From positions 9,779,899 through 9,843,898 of the forward strand of contig CP053152.1 in assembly GCA_014607495.2 (NCBI GenBank): a stretch of 64,000 bases of DNA, written 5' to 3'. The notes below the pieces were generated by a model. The model was given only the letters and a program-made list of their open reading frames with translations. It had not been told where the DNA came from and did no database searches. Shown one piece after another: positions 47,291-59,171 of this stretch. This DNA is from Carposina sasakii (Eukaryota > Arthropoda > Insecta > Lepidoptera > Carposinidae). Both the position numbers and the translations under genes were made by a program. How positions within the stretch are numbered: position 1 is the first letter of the stretch; every line of letters starts with the position of its first letter.

Positions 47291-49600
47291 TCTGTTTATT
47301 AAAATATTTCTAAGTGTCCTGGAAGATCATGCATGTAGCTAAAGGAACTTATTATAACTTGCGAAGTTAGTTAAAATATCTTATAGTACGTCATAGCAAT
47401 GGGCTATGGTCGGCCAAGTGACTATAGTGAAAAATCGCCTCTTAAATAATGAATCCATTACCAAAAGTACAGCAATCTCTTATGTTTTATTACCAGTATG
47501 ACGAAATAAATTAATCATCGCCCCAATTGCATTTATTTACAAAACATGAATTTGATAAACAAATAACATGAATGACCAATCACATAACTGTACCTATTAA
47601 TGTACCTTCATATTTTAATTATCTCAAACTTATCTATTTAAAAAATTATCAATATTGCATGACACCAATGTGCATATCGATTAAAAAGTGTAACGAACTT
47701 ACATCCGGGTCGAAGAACCCTAAAACTCGGATGCCAAATAGATCAACAGCAAAACAGAAGACTCGTTTCTCCACCCTCGAAAATCACTACTACTCGTAAT
47801 TCGACGAGCATAATCAAACATTTTAATGTTCCTATCCTAATTAATATTCAAAACTAATCAGAGAACTAATGACCCGGCTCACGGAGAATTCCTCTGACGG
47901 ACGTGGAGCGAGATGACGTCCTTACGCATTTTTTACAGCTTCCTAGCGAGCATCGACCTCGCGTACAAAGTGTACATACATGCATACCTACTTATTCATT
48001 AATAACATAGTGTAGAGCAAAAAGCGGCTCGTATAAATATGCTCACACGCTACCAGGTGCTTCAGCGAAATTTACTTTAGTTCCGGTTTCAGATCCTGCT
48101 TGCTACAAAAACACCATTAGAAACATAATTGAGTTCGCTTTTTTCTGATTTCACCAGCGCCAAATCAAATTACTAAGTAACTGCATCTTTAATTGCTAAG
48201 TTTATTTACGACTGCCATGTCAAGAAACAGTTAGAACAGTCAATTTGCGGTTTCAAGAGAAGTAAATCATAATACTACTTTTTGTATTTTAAGGCTTAGA
48301 CAAAAACCATACCCTATTAGTAATCGATCGATTATGTAAGGTAAGCAGCATATTAATGTGACAGAGATGACAATAGCAGGAGTGGCGCAGGCGCACGCTC
48401 CTCGCGATGCTTAGCCAGATAAACCAGATAGCTACTACAGCGCTACCAGTATTGTTTATTTTTTGCCCAACAAGTCAATCAAGTCTTTGTTAATCTTAAA
48501 ATATCAATACAGACAATAGATGCTGCAAAAACTCAAAGTGGATATAACGTGAAAAAACACCACTGAACAAGAAGATACGCACTTGTGTCGCGTCAATTTA
48601 CATCTTCTACATTATTCAGCCGCGTCGAGATGTAAGAAAGAAAAAATGAAATTTTACATACCAAATACATTGAGATTAGATCCGCCGTATACTTTGATAA
48701 TACCAGTTGTGTCATAATCACGTCACAGTTGATTTAAGTTGAAGATATAAATGTAATGAAACGTAACGTACATTCCGATCGGTTGCCATGGAAGTCGGAT
48801 CTAATGCCAGAAACACGCACGAACCAAATTGTAGCTTACAGGCTTAGCGACTGTGCCGGAGTAAGCTACGTAAGGAGAAAAAGGTCTACATGCTTTGACC
48901 GGAACATGGCTGCGGACAGGGCAGTCCTGGAATCCTACACTAAGCATTCAACATATTCGACTCAGTTTCATATTATCGCTAGCATATTGCAAACACAATG
49001 CAACACTTCTACGAAGAAGTTGAGCAAGCCTTGCTTTTGTGTAAAAGGTATGTGCTGAATTTCACAAATATTTTTGATCGATTATCATTATTTTAGTAAT
49101 AAGTACAGACCATATCCTAAGACACGTGATTGAATTTACAATTACCGCACTTTAGCTAGCATATAATTCAAGTTTAAAATGATCCACCCATTCCTTCTAT
49201 AAAAATAAAGCAATAGTATGGCAATAGTAGATAATAGCAACAAGATTGTTATTGAAACAATCTTTATTACATCTAAGTATAGGTACAACAAGCAAGTAGA
49301 TTCAAGTTCCAATTAAAGGGTGACATTACTTGAGCAATTAATTAACAAGAATTTAATAAAACTAACAACTAGTAAAATTCCTAATTAAAGCCTATATTTT
49401 TTGCCATACTCTACAATGTGTGACCTCTTCCTGATAAGGTAAAATCTGATTATATCAAACGTGTTCTTGCTAATGAAAACAGTGAGGATGTTTAATTATA
49501 ATTAAATTATTCAATTAGGTCAGAAAAGTATTCCAATTATTTATCATACATCTACGGTATTAATAAAAACGTAAGCAGCTGCAGCAGCGAATCATGATAT
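47291..49600. other. Upstream region, no confident gene
   Basis: Holds a 100-codon open frame at 48756-49058 with no recognised family and no splice context that would make it convincing. Short GC-richer patches near 47,900 and 48,390. Confidence 0.4.
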
Positions 49601-49689
49601 AAAATTCACCATAAATCAGTTTTATTCGTGAAATTTTATTAATAGGCTCGCGGAGAATCCATGTGAAAATCGGGTTTATTCTACTGTGT

Positions 49690-49930
49690 ACGAGACGGCG
49701 GCGATATCTCGAGTCGAGGCGGGCTGAGCGTCACCTACTTTCACGGAGGCTGCGCGGGCGCGGGCGACGGCGGGCCTGGCGCAAGGTCGCCAAAAGGCAA
49801 ACCACTCGTCGACAGAATTTCTTCGCTGCAGATACCACATACCAGTCCAGCGAAACGCGGCCGCAATAAAAACGCTCGGATATATTTCACGCGTGCGCAA
49901 CATTATCTTGTCGCTCTCGGCTCCGGTTAC
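49690..49930 (-). promoter_or_regulatory. GC-rich, CpG-rich patch: possible crossveinless-2 5' exon/promoter
   Basis: The most GC-rich non-coding stretch upstream of crossveinless-2, rich in CG dinucleotides (GCGCGGGCGCGGGCGACGGC on plus). On the minus strand a donor (AAA|GTAGGT or TAG|GTGACG, near 49738-49733) would splice to the acceptor before 44768. Both strands are open here, as expected from composition. The assignment is inference. Confidence 0.35.
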
Positions 49931-50624
49931 TTAATGCTCCGGCTAACTGTAAAGCGAAACATGAGCAGGTTTTTTTTCTCCGCAAGTTCGATGATCGATA
50001 GGGGCGGGATCAGCTGCAGGGTGTGCTCTAAGTATCTCGTCGTACGGCTACTGTTTACGCTGAGATTGCCATGATCGTTAGCTAATGAATTATTTTATAG
50101 CCAATCTTAATAACAGTGATCTTACCTAATTCCAGTTAATGACCTAACTGTGGTTTTGTATTTAGTAAGGTTATGGAGTCTTTTTGCTAACAGTCTATAA
50201 TCTATGCTCTATTAAAAGGAACTTTAATATCATAAGTAATAGATAGTGGTAGATAGGTATACCAGCTCGAAAATATCCTGTAAGTCTACTTATCCTTTCG
50301 TTCAAGACGATTCTTCTGTGATGTGTCTATAGGTACTACAGAGTTAATTTATTGTATACAGACATTCTCCCACATTGACACACCCCCTAATTTTCCATAA
50401 AGAAATATATTATAAGGCCTACAACCTTATCAGTTTTAATTACAGAAGTGATGTCATAATTCTGTTGGTTCGGTATAGTCTGCCACCGCAGTGCGATTTA
50501 TCTCAAGCAAATATGAAGGAATCCGTAATTAGGTACAGCCTGTTTGCCGAGATAAATCCGTAAACTTGCATAACTGTTAATTACGAAGATTGCCTGTTAC
50601 TACCATTATCAAAGAGCTATCGAC

Positions 50625-50735
50625 TAAGGAACTCGGGCATTCTCTCAGAGATGAGCTTGCAACTTGTCACTGTCATTTACATCTCGTCCGCGCTATTCTA
50701 AACGTGGCTGTAAGATCTCCTTTATGATCTTGAAG
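50625..50735 (+). repeat. Copy of the dispersed ~110-bp repeat
   Basis: GCAACTTGTCACTGTCATTT, then CGCTATTCTAAACGTGGCTG and TCCTTTATGATCTTG. Confidence 0.5.
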
Positions 50736-51159
50736 TTACACCATTATGGAAATAGAGTCGAAGTATATATGTACGAGGTATCACTGAGAATGGTAAACGT
50801 CTCTTTAAAAAAGTTTTAACATGTGCTCTTAATATTTTCATACAAACAACATAACGCTCTACCTAGTACACAGATTACAGCGACGCATATAGATAAACCT
50901 AAATAGTTTTCCTCAACTTATCTTTCCCATAAATAAAATAAAAGTGTAATAAATTAAATCAAATTCATAAAATCATATAAAGCTTCGTTAAATTTATATG
51001 AATGCGGTTATTGCCTATTAAAAGGGGAATGCTATTATTTTTTAGTTGGACACTGACCTGACTTTAAAATACTATTAACAATGTAATAATATTATTCTTA
51101 GTGAAAGTCTTATGTTTCTTGAAAATATACCTTGTCCGGTAAAAACAATAGCACAGCTC

Positions 51160-51300
51160 TCTCTCTGCCCGTGGGCATTGTAAGGGTTCTCGGGAGATGG
51201 GCAGCAGCGACTCCCGTATTAGTAACATAGTCTGAAAATCACATTATGGTCACCAACCTGCCTGCCCAGCATAGGTTATGGGCAGAAACCCTTCTATAAA
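51160..51300 (+). mobile_element. Truncated LINE/SINE-type repeat
   Basis: TGCCCGTGGGCATTGTAAGG to CCTGCCCAGCATAGG; the RTE-like tail is missing. Confidence 0.55.
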
Positions 51301-51642
51301 TTCATCAAAGAAATTCGCCAATGAGTCTTTACCTCAAGAGAAATTAAAACTTTCTAACATGTGGAAACTTAAGTGCAGTCTGGAAAACACATAACTTACC
51401 AAATTGAGTTATTAGGGTGGGACCATAAAGAACGCGTTGTATCAGTACAATGAGTACCGTTGATCTGCGCCCGCGCCTGTCTAATCAAATTAACAGTCTC
51501 TACACAGCTCGTCCATTAAGGGGAACTTTCTGTGTGCAGTGCATCGCATCACAGAAGAAATGATTCTAATATAAACAAAATTTTTGTTAAGTACATTTAG
51601 TAAATGAAATTGTATTAGGCGTTACAATTCGGAAGTTCAAAC

Positions 51643-51773
51643 ATTCACTATGGGTGCTCGGGTCTGTTTTGTATTGTAGTTAGTGCAAGTGCCTTTTTTC
51701 GCAGTTATGAGTTATCAGATCCGAGGGTCAGTGGAGGGTGTAGGGCCCGGTAGTGGGCGCACCCATAGTGAAT
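51643..51773. repeat. Repeat bounded by 15-bp inverted ends
   Basis: ATTCACTATGGGTGC at 51643-51657 and its exact reverse complement at 51759-51773. The interior has TCAGATCCGAGGGTCAG, shared with about 31010-31040 and, diverged, with 58570-58660. Confidence 0.55.
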
Positions 51774-51854
51774 ACATTTAGTAACTTTAACAAGTATATT
51801 TCATAGGATAAAATTTATAAAAGTATGGACAACTAAGATAATTTCACTTTTTAA

Positions 51855-52070
51855 CTAGTGGACGCCCGCGATTTCGTGCGCGTGGACTGTAGAATAAACA
51901 AAATATTAATATTACCCGGGATAAAAATATTTTCCCGAGATAAAAAGTAGCCTATGTGTGATTCCGATATATAAGCTATATTATTATAAAGTTTCATTAA
52001 AATCCATTTAGTATTTTTCACATGAATGAGTAACAAACTTCATTCATACTTACAAACTTTCGCGCGTGTG
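51855..52070 (-). mobile_element. Helitron-type element, 5' truncated
   Basis: CTAGTGGACGCCCGCGATTT at the 3' end and GAGTAACAAACTTCATTCA further in. The TC terminus is not found. Confidence 0.6.
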
Positions 52071-53082
52071 AAGAAATTTCCAATAGTACATCTAAGAAAA
52101 AAATACAACAAACAAATTATCCATTTGTACAACTATGTGAATAAATAAAGTAATCCTAAATTGCTGCAGTCTGCAAACATATTTCTAAAAATAAAATAAT
52201 GCACTATATCTACACTTCTCGTCAAAGTTCTACCCGCAATTTTAATCTCCCAAAGTAAATTTGAAAAGGCGTCAGTTACCCCAAAAGTAGTAAGGAGTGG
52301 CACAGGTTCGACCACGCCTCCTACGACGCCTAACGCTTACCTGTACAATAGAATAATATAACCCCGAGTGGAGGGAAATCCTTCCGTGGTTATATTTCTC
52401 TGTATACAAGTATTATGTCAAATACCTACATTCCCACTCGGGTGAAGAATTTTTTCCATTTTCTTTATTAATAATTTTTAAATACCTACATAACAAGTTA
52501 CTGCTATGAGAATAATAGTACCGAAGCGTTTTGTTTAAATATGTATATATAAAGGTAAGTTGGGCGTAGCTATAATATCATACAACATCACTACTACACC
52601 TTGTGAATATAAACAAAATACATACAAGAATCGTAAGAAAACTTTTGCGATTTCTACAAGTAAGTCGTATTTTTCGTGGCCTACAAATTGTCAACTTAAA
52701 TTCTATAAGCATAAACAAAAATTATGCAGGTACGCTACAGTCGCCTTCAAACATCCAACTCCTAAATGATTCCGAGAGGCTATTCCGTTGATTCGATGCA
52801 CTCTCACGTCGATTGTCGTACGAATGATCTCCGAGAACAATAGCGTGTGACACTGATACAAGATGAATTATTAATAGAGTTAATGAGGCACGCTGATAGC
52901 AGCCGGGGCGAACAACTCGACCTCGCCGGATAGATAGTGCCCACGCAGCCTGATTGTCGCCATCGAGACGAACGAACGCTTGCAAAATTACCACTGGGGA
53001 ATCACTGCTTCACACATTAGCGAAAGTGGTAACACTTTCATATCTCTACTATTGCTTTTTTGTAGTACCTACACATTAACTT

Positions 53083-53300
53083 ATTGCACTCCACTGCTAT
53101 ATGCTCTTCCAGGGTACGCCACAAGGCACAAGGGGGTTTTTTCCCATGCTGGGTGGGCCGTTTTGTGACCGCAGTGTAAATTTTCGGACTATGGTGTCAA
53201 CACTGGAGGCGCTACTGCCCACCTCCCGGAAATCCTTAATCGCCTCTTATGATACCCACGGGAAAACATAGGATGGTTCTATTCTACTCCACCGACATCA
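53083..53300 (-). mobile_element. LINE/SINE-type repeat, minus copy
   Basis: GTACGCCACAAGGCACAAGG, GGAGGCGCTACTGCCCACCT and CTACTCCACCGACATCATAC, the reverse of the family at 11816. Confidence 0.6.
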
Positions 53301-53557
53301 TACCGTTTTTTACCAGTAAATGGTAATAAACTGTATTACTTACTAAGCTTTTTTTTTTTTTTCTTTAACAATCACGGGGGTCCTGGTCCTTTGAGATGTG
53401 GTTATCGGGGGTATATATCGGATGGGAGCCGAGAAGTCGAGGCTCTTTTAAGAGAAATTTTATAAAATGAAAGTTATAAATAACGAATCCACTATTCACC
53501 CGGCGACGTATCGGTCCTAAAATTCACGCCTTTCAGGAGTGATTTTATTTATCTATT

Positions 53558-54184
53558 TTATTTCATATAATATATAACATAACATACCGGAGTTCCACCC
53601 GCTCTTAGAAGCTCTGATGTAATTCCATCGTCGCCCGGCGCTTTGTTGTTTTTGAGTTGTTTAAGGGCAATCCTAATCTCGCACAGGCTGATATCCGGGA
53701 TGTCTTCCGTATAGTGTCGGGTGAGCTTGGCTCTTGGGTCTTTCTCTAAACTAACAGGTTTAGCGACTGAGGTATATAGCTGTCCAGAGAACCTCTCAAT
53801 CTCCCTTAGCACCTCTGGTATGGTAGACGTTACACTGCCGTCCTCTGTCTTCAGCTTCGTCAATTGGCTCTGCCCAATAGATAATTCTCTTACGAACACT
53901 TTGGAGCCTTGGTTTCGCTCTATTGTCTCCTTAATGCAGCGAGTATTAAAGCTGCGGATATCGTGTCGCAGAGACTTGGAGATACGTCTATTGAGCTGCC
54001 GATATGCTTCAGCGTCATCAGAGGACTGCAGAGACATTGCACGCCTTTCCGCCATGAGGTTGAGGGTATGATCAGTTAGGTTCTGGGGTCTATTTCTACA
54101 CTTAGGACTAAACTGATGGCCGATGGAGTCGGAAAGTTCTAGAGTGGATACCACGTATCGGCAAGCGCAGCGTGGGAAAGTCAC
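53558..54184 (-). pseudogene. RTE-like LINE ORF fragment: linker and start of RT domain
   Basis: A 208-codon open frame. It contains AYRQLNRRISKSLRHDI, LTKLKTEDGSVTSTIPEVL and IALKQLKNNKAPGDDGITSE, which are the linker after the endonuclease and the first conserved block of the RTE-type reverse transcriptase. The frame stops soon after LLRAGGTP, and neither the endonuclease nor the catalytic YADD region is present. Its N-terminal side abuts an oppositely oriented RTE tail. Confidence 0.8.
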
Positions 54185-54335
54185 CCGCGAGGTGGACGGA
54201 TGACCTGGCCAAGGTCGCAGGCGTCGGTTGGATGCAGGCTGCTTCCGACCGGTCGGAGTGGAGGTTGTTGGGGGAGGCCTATGTCCAACAGTGGACTTCT
54301 CAGGGCTGTAAATGATGATGATGATGATGAGACAG
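54160..54335 (+). pseudogene. RTE-like LINE C-terminus and tail
   Basis: The plus frame reads SPARWTDDLAKVAGVGWMQA, then [20 protein letters not shown] and a stop, followed by an ATGATGATGATGATGAG tail. This reading identifies what the many short GTCCAGCAGTGGAC repeats in the window are. Confidence 0.8.
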
Positions 54336-54385
54336 GGGTTAATGAGAAAGTCGATACATTAAAAAATATGAGAATATGAGAATTG

Positions 54386-54620
54386 CCGCGTGGTGCCGGC
54401 AGAGTAGAGTTGGTATCATGCGAGGCGATTAAGGATTTCCGGGAGGCGGGCAGCAGCGACTCCCATGCTGACAACATAGCCCAAAAATCAGACTGCGGTC
54501 ACCAACCCGCCTGCCCAGCGTGGTGACTATGGGCAAAAACCCCCCATGGTAGTAGACTTGTGGCATACCCTGGGGGAGGCCTCCATCCAGCAGAAGACTG
54601 CAATAGGCTGAAGAAGAAGG
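54386..54620 (+). mobile_element. LINE/SINE-type repeat with RTE-like tail
   Basis: GCGTGGTGCCGGCAGAGTAG to CAGAAGACTGCAATAGGCTG plus GAAGAAGAAGG. Near full-length compared with 11816-12067. Confidence 0.7.
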
Positions 54621-55021
54621 CTTTAGAAAGTACGCAATTTCTGGTATTGATGGATCTAAACGCCGGTCAGTAAGAACGCTGGTAGTTGTATCAAAAATCT
54701 AGACCATGAGGAGGAAGTAGGTATATTTATTTAGTTAAGTAGTAATCAAAAAAACCGATTGTGACATACATATTTGACGAATTGATATTCAATCAGTTGA
54801 TCCTTTTTGACGCGCGTCTGTAAAAATATTTTAGACAAATGTACTTATTATTCTCAACTAGGTCAAGATAATGTTTCTATATTTTGCAATATTATTAACA
54901 ATACTATTTCACAACATTGCGTCAATCTTTGTATCCAGTGGTTTATTTATTGCACAACTGCACGAAGACGTACAAAAGCTTTTCCAATCTAAACTACGAC
55001 CTAAACTGTAATAGGAAAAAT

Positions 55022-57299
55022 ACTGTTAATATTTTTTTTAAAACGAAAAACCGACTTCCTCCCAAAACTCGAGCTTACTAAAGTAAAATTTTACTAAAGG
55101 GCAAATATATATTGAGTTAAGCCGTATACGAAGTTTAAGAGGCATAATATTGTCAGATTTATATGCCAGCAAATGAATAAATAGGCCACATGACAAAAGA
55201 GAGAAATGACTAGGCTTCGAAACTTTACGTCTGACAATATGATGATGATGATAATGAGGACCTCCGATCGATTTCGGTCATGGCGACCACTTCTACTCCT
55301 AGATATTACTAAGTTGGCGTTCATGCGCTCGGAAATGGCTTACATAGCCAATCTTCGCCCTGAACGCCCGCGCACACAGAGGACAGGTTAGTGCGCCATT
55401 ATTGTAATTATAGATAATGGCAGCAGGAGGACTTGAAGAGTCTTTAGTTCATCACGTTTAGCGTCAAGGTCAGCTTTTGACGATGCTCCTCGCTCGTGAA
55501 CTTGATTCATCACCATCCTACGCCACTCTGGTCGTTGTGCTGCCAAAACTTCTCATTTAGATGGATCTATATTGCAACTCTTCATATGTCTTTTCTGAAC
55601 ATCTTTGTATCTGAGGAGTTGCCCGCCGCGTTTCCGCTTGCCCTCCTTCAGTTCAGAAAAGAATATGCGCTTAGCCAATCTCTCCTCCGCCATACAAGAC
55701 ACATGACCACACCACCGAAGCTGTCGACGCATTAAGTAGGCCTCAATGCCACTTACATTGGCTCTTCGCAATACTTCGGTATTACGCACTCGGCCGGACC
55801 ATCTGATTCTCATGATGATCCATGATGAGGCACTTGAGGTGGAATCGATCCAGAGTGCTTATATGGCGACGGTACATGCACCACGCCTCGGAGGAATATA
55901 AGAGATTTGGCAGAACAAACAGGCATGTACAGTGTTATTTAAGCAACATATATTACACTCCTTCTTCCTGCCCTGTTCCCAATCATTTGGGGTCGATGCA
56001 ATATGTAGGTACTTTTTTTTCATTCATCCCTATTATCCGTCATCTCGTTATTCTCATGTCTACCTCTTCCTCTATAACCAACTTACTTCAGACACCGCTT
56101 AATGCAACATATAATTTCACGACTTAACACAACTATCTTCATCTTCATAAGCCTGTTGCAGTCCACTACTGGACGGAGGCCTCCCCCTGCTATAGGAGGA
56201 TTTTGTTTCTAAAAAGTTCCACTATCTGTTTTTCGGCGGCTCCATCATCCCTCGTTTCTTTTATATTATGTGTAGCTGACCAAATTCTCTATAAAAATCT
56301 AAAAACGGACTACTTGTGCCTATTATATTTGAGGATATCCTTTTCTGAATGTCCAATAGAAGCGTCGACTATATTTTTAACTGACTTCAAAAACAGAGAG
56401 GTTATCAATTCGCCTGTATGTTTTTTTTTATGTCTGTTACCTCAGAACTCCGTCATTTATGAACCGATTTCATTTTTTTTTATAGTTTATCATGGTATGC
56501 TTCCAAGTTGGTCCTATATTCACCATGTCAGGATCTGATGATGGGATCTTGGAGAAATTGAGGGCAATCCTCAAATATTGTAGGTCACATGTAGTCTGTT
56601 TTTATACTTTTACTGAGCGTTTTGATCACCTACATATAAAATATAACATCTGATGATGGAATCTCTAAGGAATCTATGGATATCCTCAAATATAAAAGGC
56701 ACGAGTAGTCCGTTTTTAGATTTTTAATAGAGAATTTTAGTCAGCTACACATAATATAAAGGAAACGAGGGTCTGATGAAGGAGCCGCCGAAAAACAGTT
56801 AGTGGAACTTTTTAGTAACAAAATCTCCCTATGGCAGGGGGAGGCCTACGTCCAGTAGTGGACTGCAATAGGCTTATGAAGATGAAGATAATTGTGTTAA
56901 GTCGTGAAATTATATGTTGCGTTAATCCGTGTCCGAAGTAAGATGGTTATAGAGGAAGAGGTAGACATGCGAATAACGAGATGATGGATAAATAGGGATG
57001 AATGAAAGAAGAGTACCTACATATTACACCGACCCCAAATGATTGGGAACAGGGCAGGAAGGAGTGTAATTATATGTTGCTTATATTGTCAGACGTAAAG
57101 TTTCGAAGCCTACTCATTTCTCTCTTTTGTCATGTGGCCTATTTAATCATTATATAAATCTGACAATATTATGCCTTCTAAATTTCGTACACGGCTTAAC
57201 GCAATATATATTTGCCCTTTAGTAAAATTTTACTTTAGTAAGCTTGAGTTTTGGAAGGAAGTCGGTTTTTCGTTTAAAAAAATTATGATATTAACAGAA
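55022..57299. mobile_element. 2.3-kb foldback element (long imperfect palindrome)
   Basis: Left arm 55022-55239 plus 55940-56340, right arm 56678-57299, loop 56341-56677. Outer ends share CTGTTAATAT and AAACGAAAAACCGACTTCCT; inner ends share GAGGATATCC. The left arm is split by a LINE at about 55240-55939. Arms are about 620 bases each without the insert. No transposase was recognised. A partial relative of one arm is at 61440-61680. Confidence 0.85.
55240..55939 (-). pseudogene. 5'-truncated LINE inserted in the foldback arm
   Basis: The minus strand reads [56 protein letters not shown], then after stops and a frame change a C2H2 finger CPLCARAFRAKIGYVSHFRA near 55385-55320. It ends in a (TCA)n tail. 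This is the C-terminus of a LINE reverse transcriptase with a terminal zinc finger. It is inactive. Confidence 0.8.
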
Positions 57300-57454
57300 T
57301 GAGCAGACGTGTGTAACTCTCGACTTTTTTCTTTCTGTGTATTAAATTATATCACGAGCTGTCTTACACTATAAACCTCAGATTTACGCATTTGCTGCAA
57401 CATAAACATAACATATACCTATAGACTCGGCCGTATTCGCGAAAAGGGGGTAGC

Positions 57455-57575
57455 CTGAGCCGCAGGATCATAACGGAGTTCCCACAGCCACGTTTATCAT
57501 AGCGGGGACAGATGTAGATGTAGATTACCAGTGACAAGTTGCTAGCTTATAGCCTAAAAGAAGGCCAGTGTGAAG
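57455..57575 (-). repeat. Copy of the dispersed ~110-bp repeat
   Basis: AGGATCATAACGGAGTTCCC and ACAGCCACGTTTATCATAGC, reverse of the copies at 24255 and 50625. Confidence 0.5.
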
Positions 57576-57924
57576 AAATGGCAAACGAGTTTCCAGCTTA
57601 CTGTACGTTGCAGTACCTATTTGAAATATTATTATGCGTATTCTAATTTTCTGAATTTAGTTTGTAATGTAACCTATTATCCGAATTCAGTAAGAGTATG
57701 TGAAAATTCGATGTAGCCTAATCTTTCTGTTTTAGTAATCTATTTGCATCGTGTCTGGGTTTGTATAGTCTACAGTGCTATACGAGTGTATGTAGTTGCT
57801 GAAACTATTCAAAAAGTAGGTGAGGTTAGTTATTAAGAGGGATACATAAGCTAACTAATAAGTACATTCAAAACATTCAGAAATAATTCGAATTAAATTT
57901 TCCATACCTACTATAGTATATAGT

Positions 57925-58185
57925 ACAGGGTAGTTATTCCCGAAAAAGAATCTCCTCATCATCACAATCATTTTTCTCCAGGGATACCTAAGCTAACTAA
58001 TAAGCAGGATTTTTTTATGAAAAATATTAATATCTGTCTATAAAAAAAATAACATCAAAACTATAAATAGCACGATCAGAATTTAAATTTTTTTTTATTT
58101 TTTTTTTTATTCCCAGCGCATAAATTACTTTATTTATATGTATACCCTTCGTTAGTGGCCACAAAAAAACACCCTGTATAGGTAA
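57925..58185 (-). repeat. Interspersed repeat, relative of 15280-15625
   Basis: AATCTCCTCATCATCACAAT at one end, ACCCTTCGTTAGTGGCCAC and CACCCTGTATA at the other. Confidence 0.5.
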
Positions 58186-58258
58186 TACTTGCAATAAGGC
58201 CTTTACCCGTAAAGATATCGAAGATATAAGCTACTTTTAAATCTCCAATTAATTTTTA

Positions 58259-58440
58259 CTAGCGACCCGCTCCAGCTTCGCACGGGTGCAATGCTAATAC
58301 AATACATATAAACCATCCTCTTGAATCACTCTATTTAAAAAAACTGCATCGAAATCCTTTGCGTAGTAAGATCTAAAGCATACATAGGGACAAACAGAGA
58401 GCGGAAAGCAATTTTGTTTTATACTATGTTATGATAGTGA
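58259..58440 (-). mobile_element. Helitron-type element, second family
   Basis: 3' end CTAGCGACCCGCTCCAGCTT then CGCACGGGTGCAATGC, the other common lepidopteran Helitron terminus. The 5' end is not clear. Confidence 0.6.
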
Positions 58441-58489
58441 TTTTTTAGAGTGTGTAGGTAAGTATTACTAATCTTGATTCAAAAATCAT

Positions 58490-58745
58490 GAAGATGCCAC
58501 TGGTGTCTGTAAAACATTTATGTAGATGCACATAGTTTTATAGGAGTAACCTATATGTACATAGCTACGTATAGCATGCCAGGTTCTCGGACCTGGTCTC
58601 TTTGCGACTGTAGTTGCTTGTGATCGCGGTTTGTCAGATTCGGGGATCAGCAGACAGTTAGGGCCGGTGGTGGACGAACACCAGTTGCCAATGTGAACTT
58701 TGTAGTTAGTTCGTTCATTAGTAACGCCATTCAAAATACATTGGA
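58490..58745 (-). repeat. Diverged repeat sharing the TCAGATCCGAGG block
   Basis: TTTGCGACTGTAGTTGCTTG and GTCAGATTCGGGGATCAG correspond to parts of 30955-31045 and 51660-51740. Confidence 0.45.
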
Positions 58746-58905
58746 AATATTAAACCAGTATGTCGGATAGACTTGAGTGTTATCTGGGGTCAGACTGCTA
58801 TTCATTCAAGAAGAACCTATATCTATGTAAGTATATAATGAATGGCTATGCTGACCTCTTTAAAATTTATTAAGTATTTAACTTGCCATTGATAAAAAGT
58901 TATCA

Positions 58906-59171
58906 CTAGCTACTTGGTGATTCCCATAGAGAGTTGACGACCACCCACGGCATAGATGTAGTTGCAATCCGTCCCTTGAATGGAGTAAGCCTGCTTATCT
59001 TGCTTATTTCTGTTAGTAATATACGGTCATTTTCTTCGTCTAAGGAATACATGAAAATGAGTTTAGAACGACCCTCTTCAACTTGGTTTTTGATAAAATT
59101 TTCTGTGATTAAGTTAGAAGGTTTTGGGCGAAAAATTGGCAGCAATTGGGTCCCAACAATTGGTTGCTTCT
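58906..59171 (-). other. Possible terminal exon of an unidentified gene
   Basis: The minus strand has an acceptor-like CATCATTTAG, then an 88-codon open frame (KQPIVGTQLLPIFRPK, RSKLIFMYSLDEENDRILL, RIATTSMPWVVVNSLW) to a TAG, and AATAAA 35 bases later (58871-58866). The family is not recognised. The other strand is also open here, so this may be chance. Confidence 0.25.

Noticed and set aside
48756..49058. 100-codon open frame, plus strand
   Set aside because: No recognisable motif, no splice or poly(A) context, and of a length expected by chance in 64 kb.
49663..49903. Arginine-rich open frames on both strands
   Set aside because: Explained by the GC- and CpG-rich composition; no protein family and no consistent start context.
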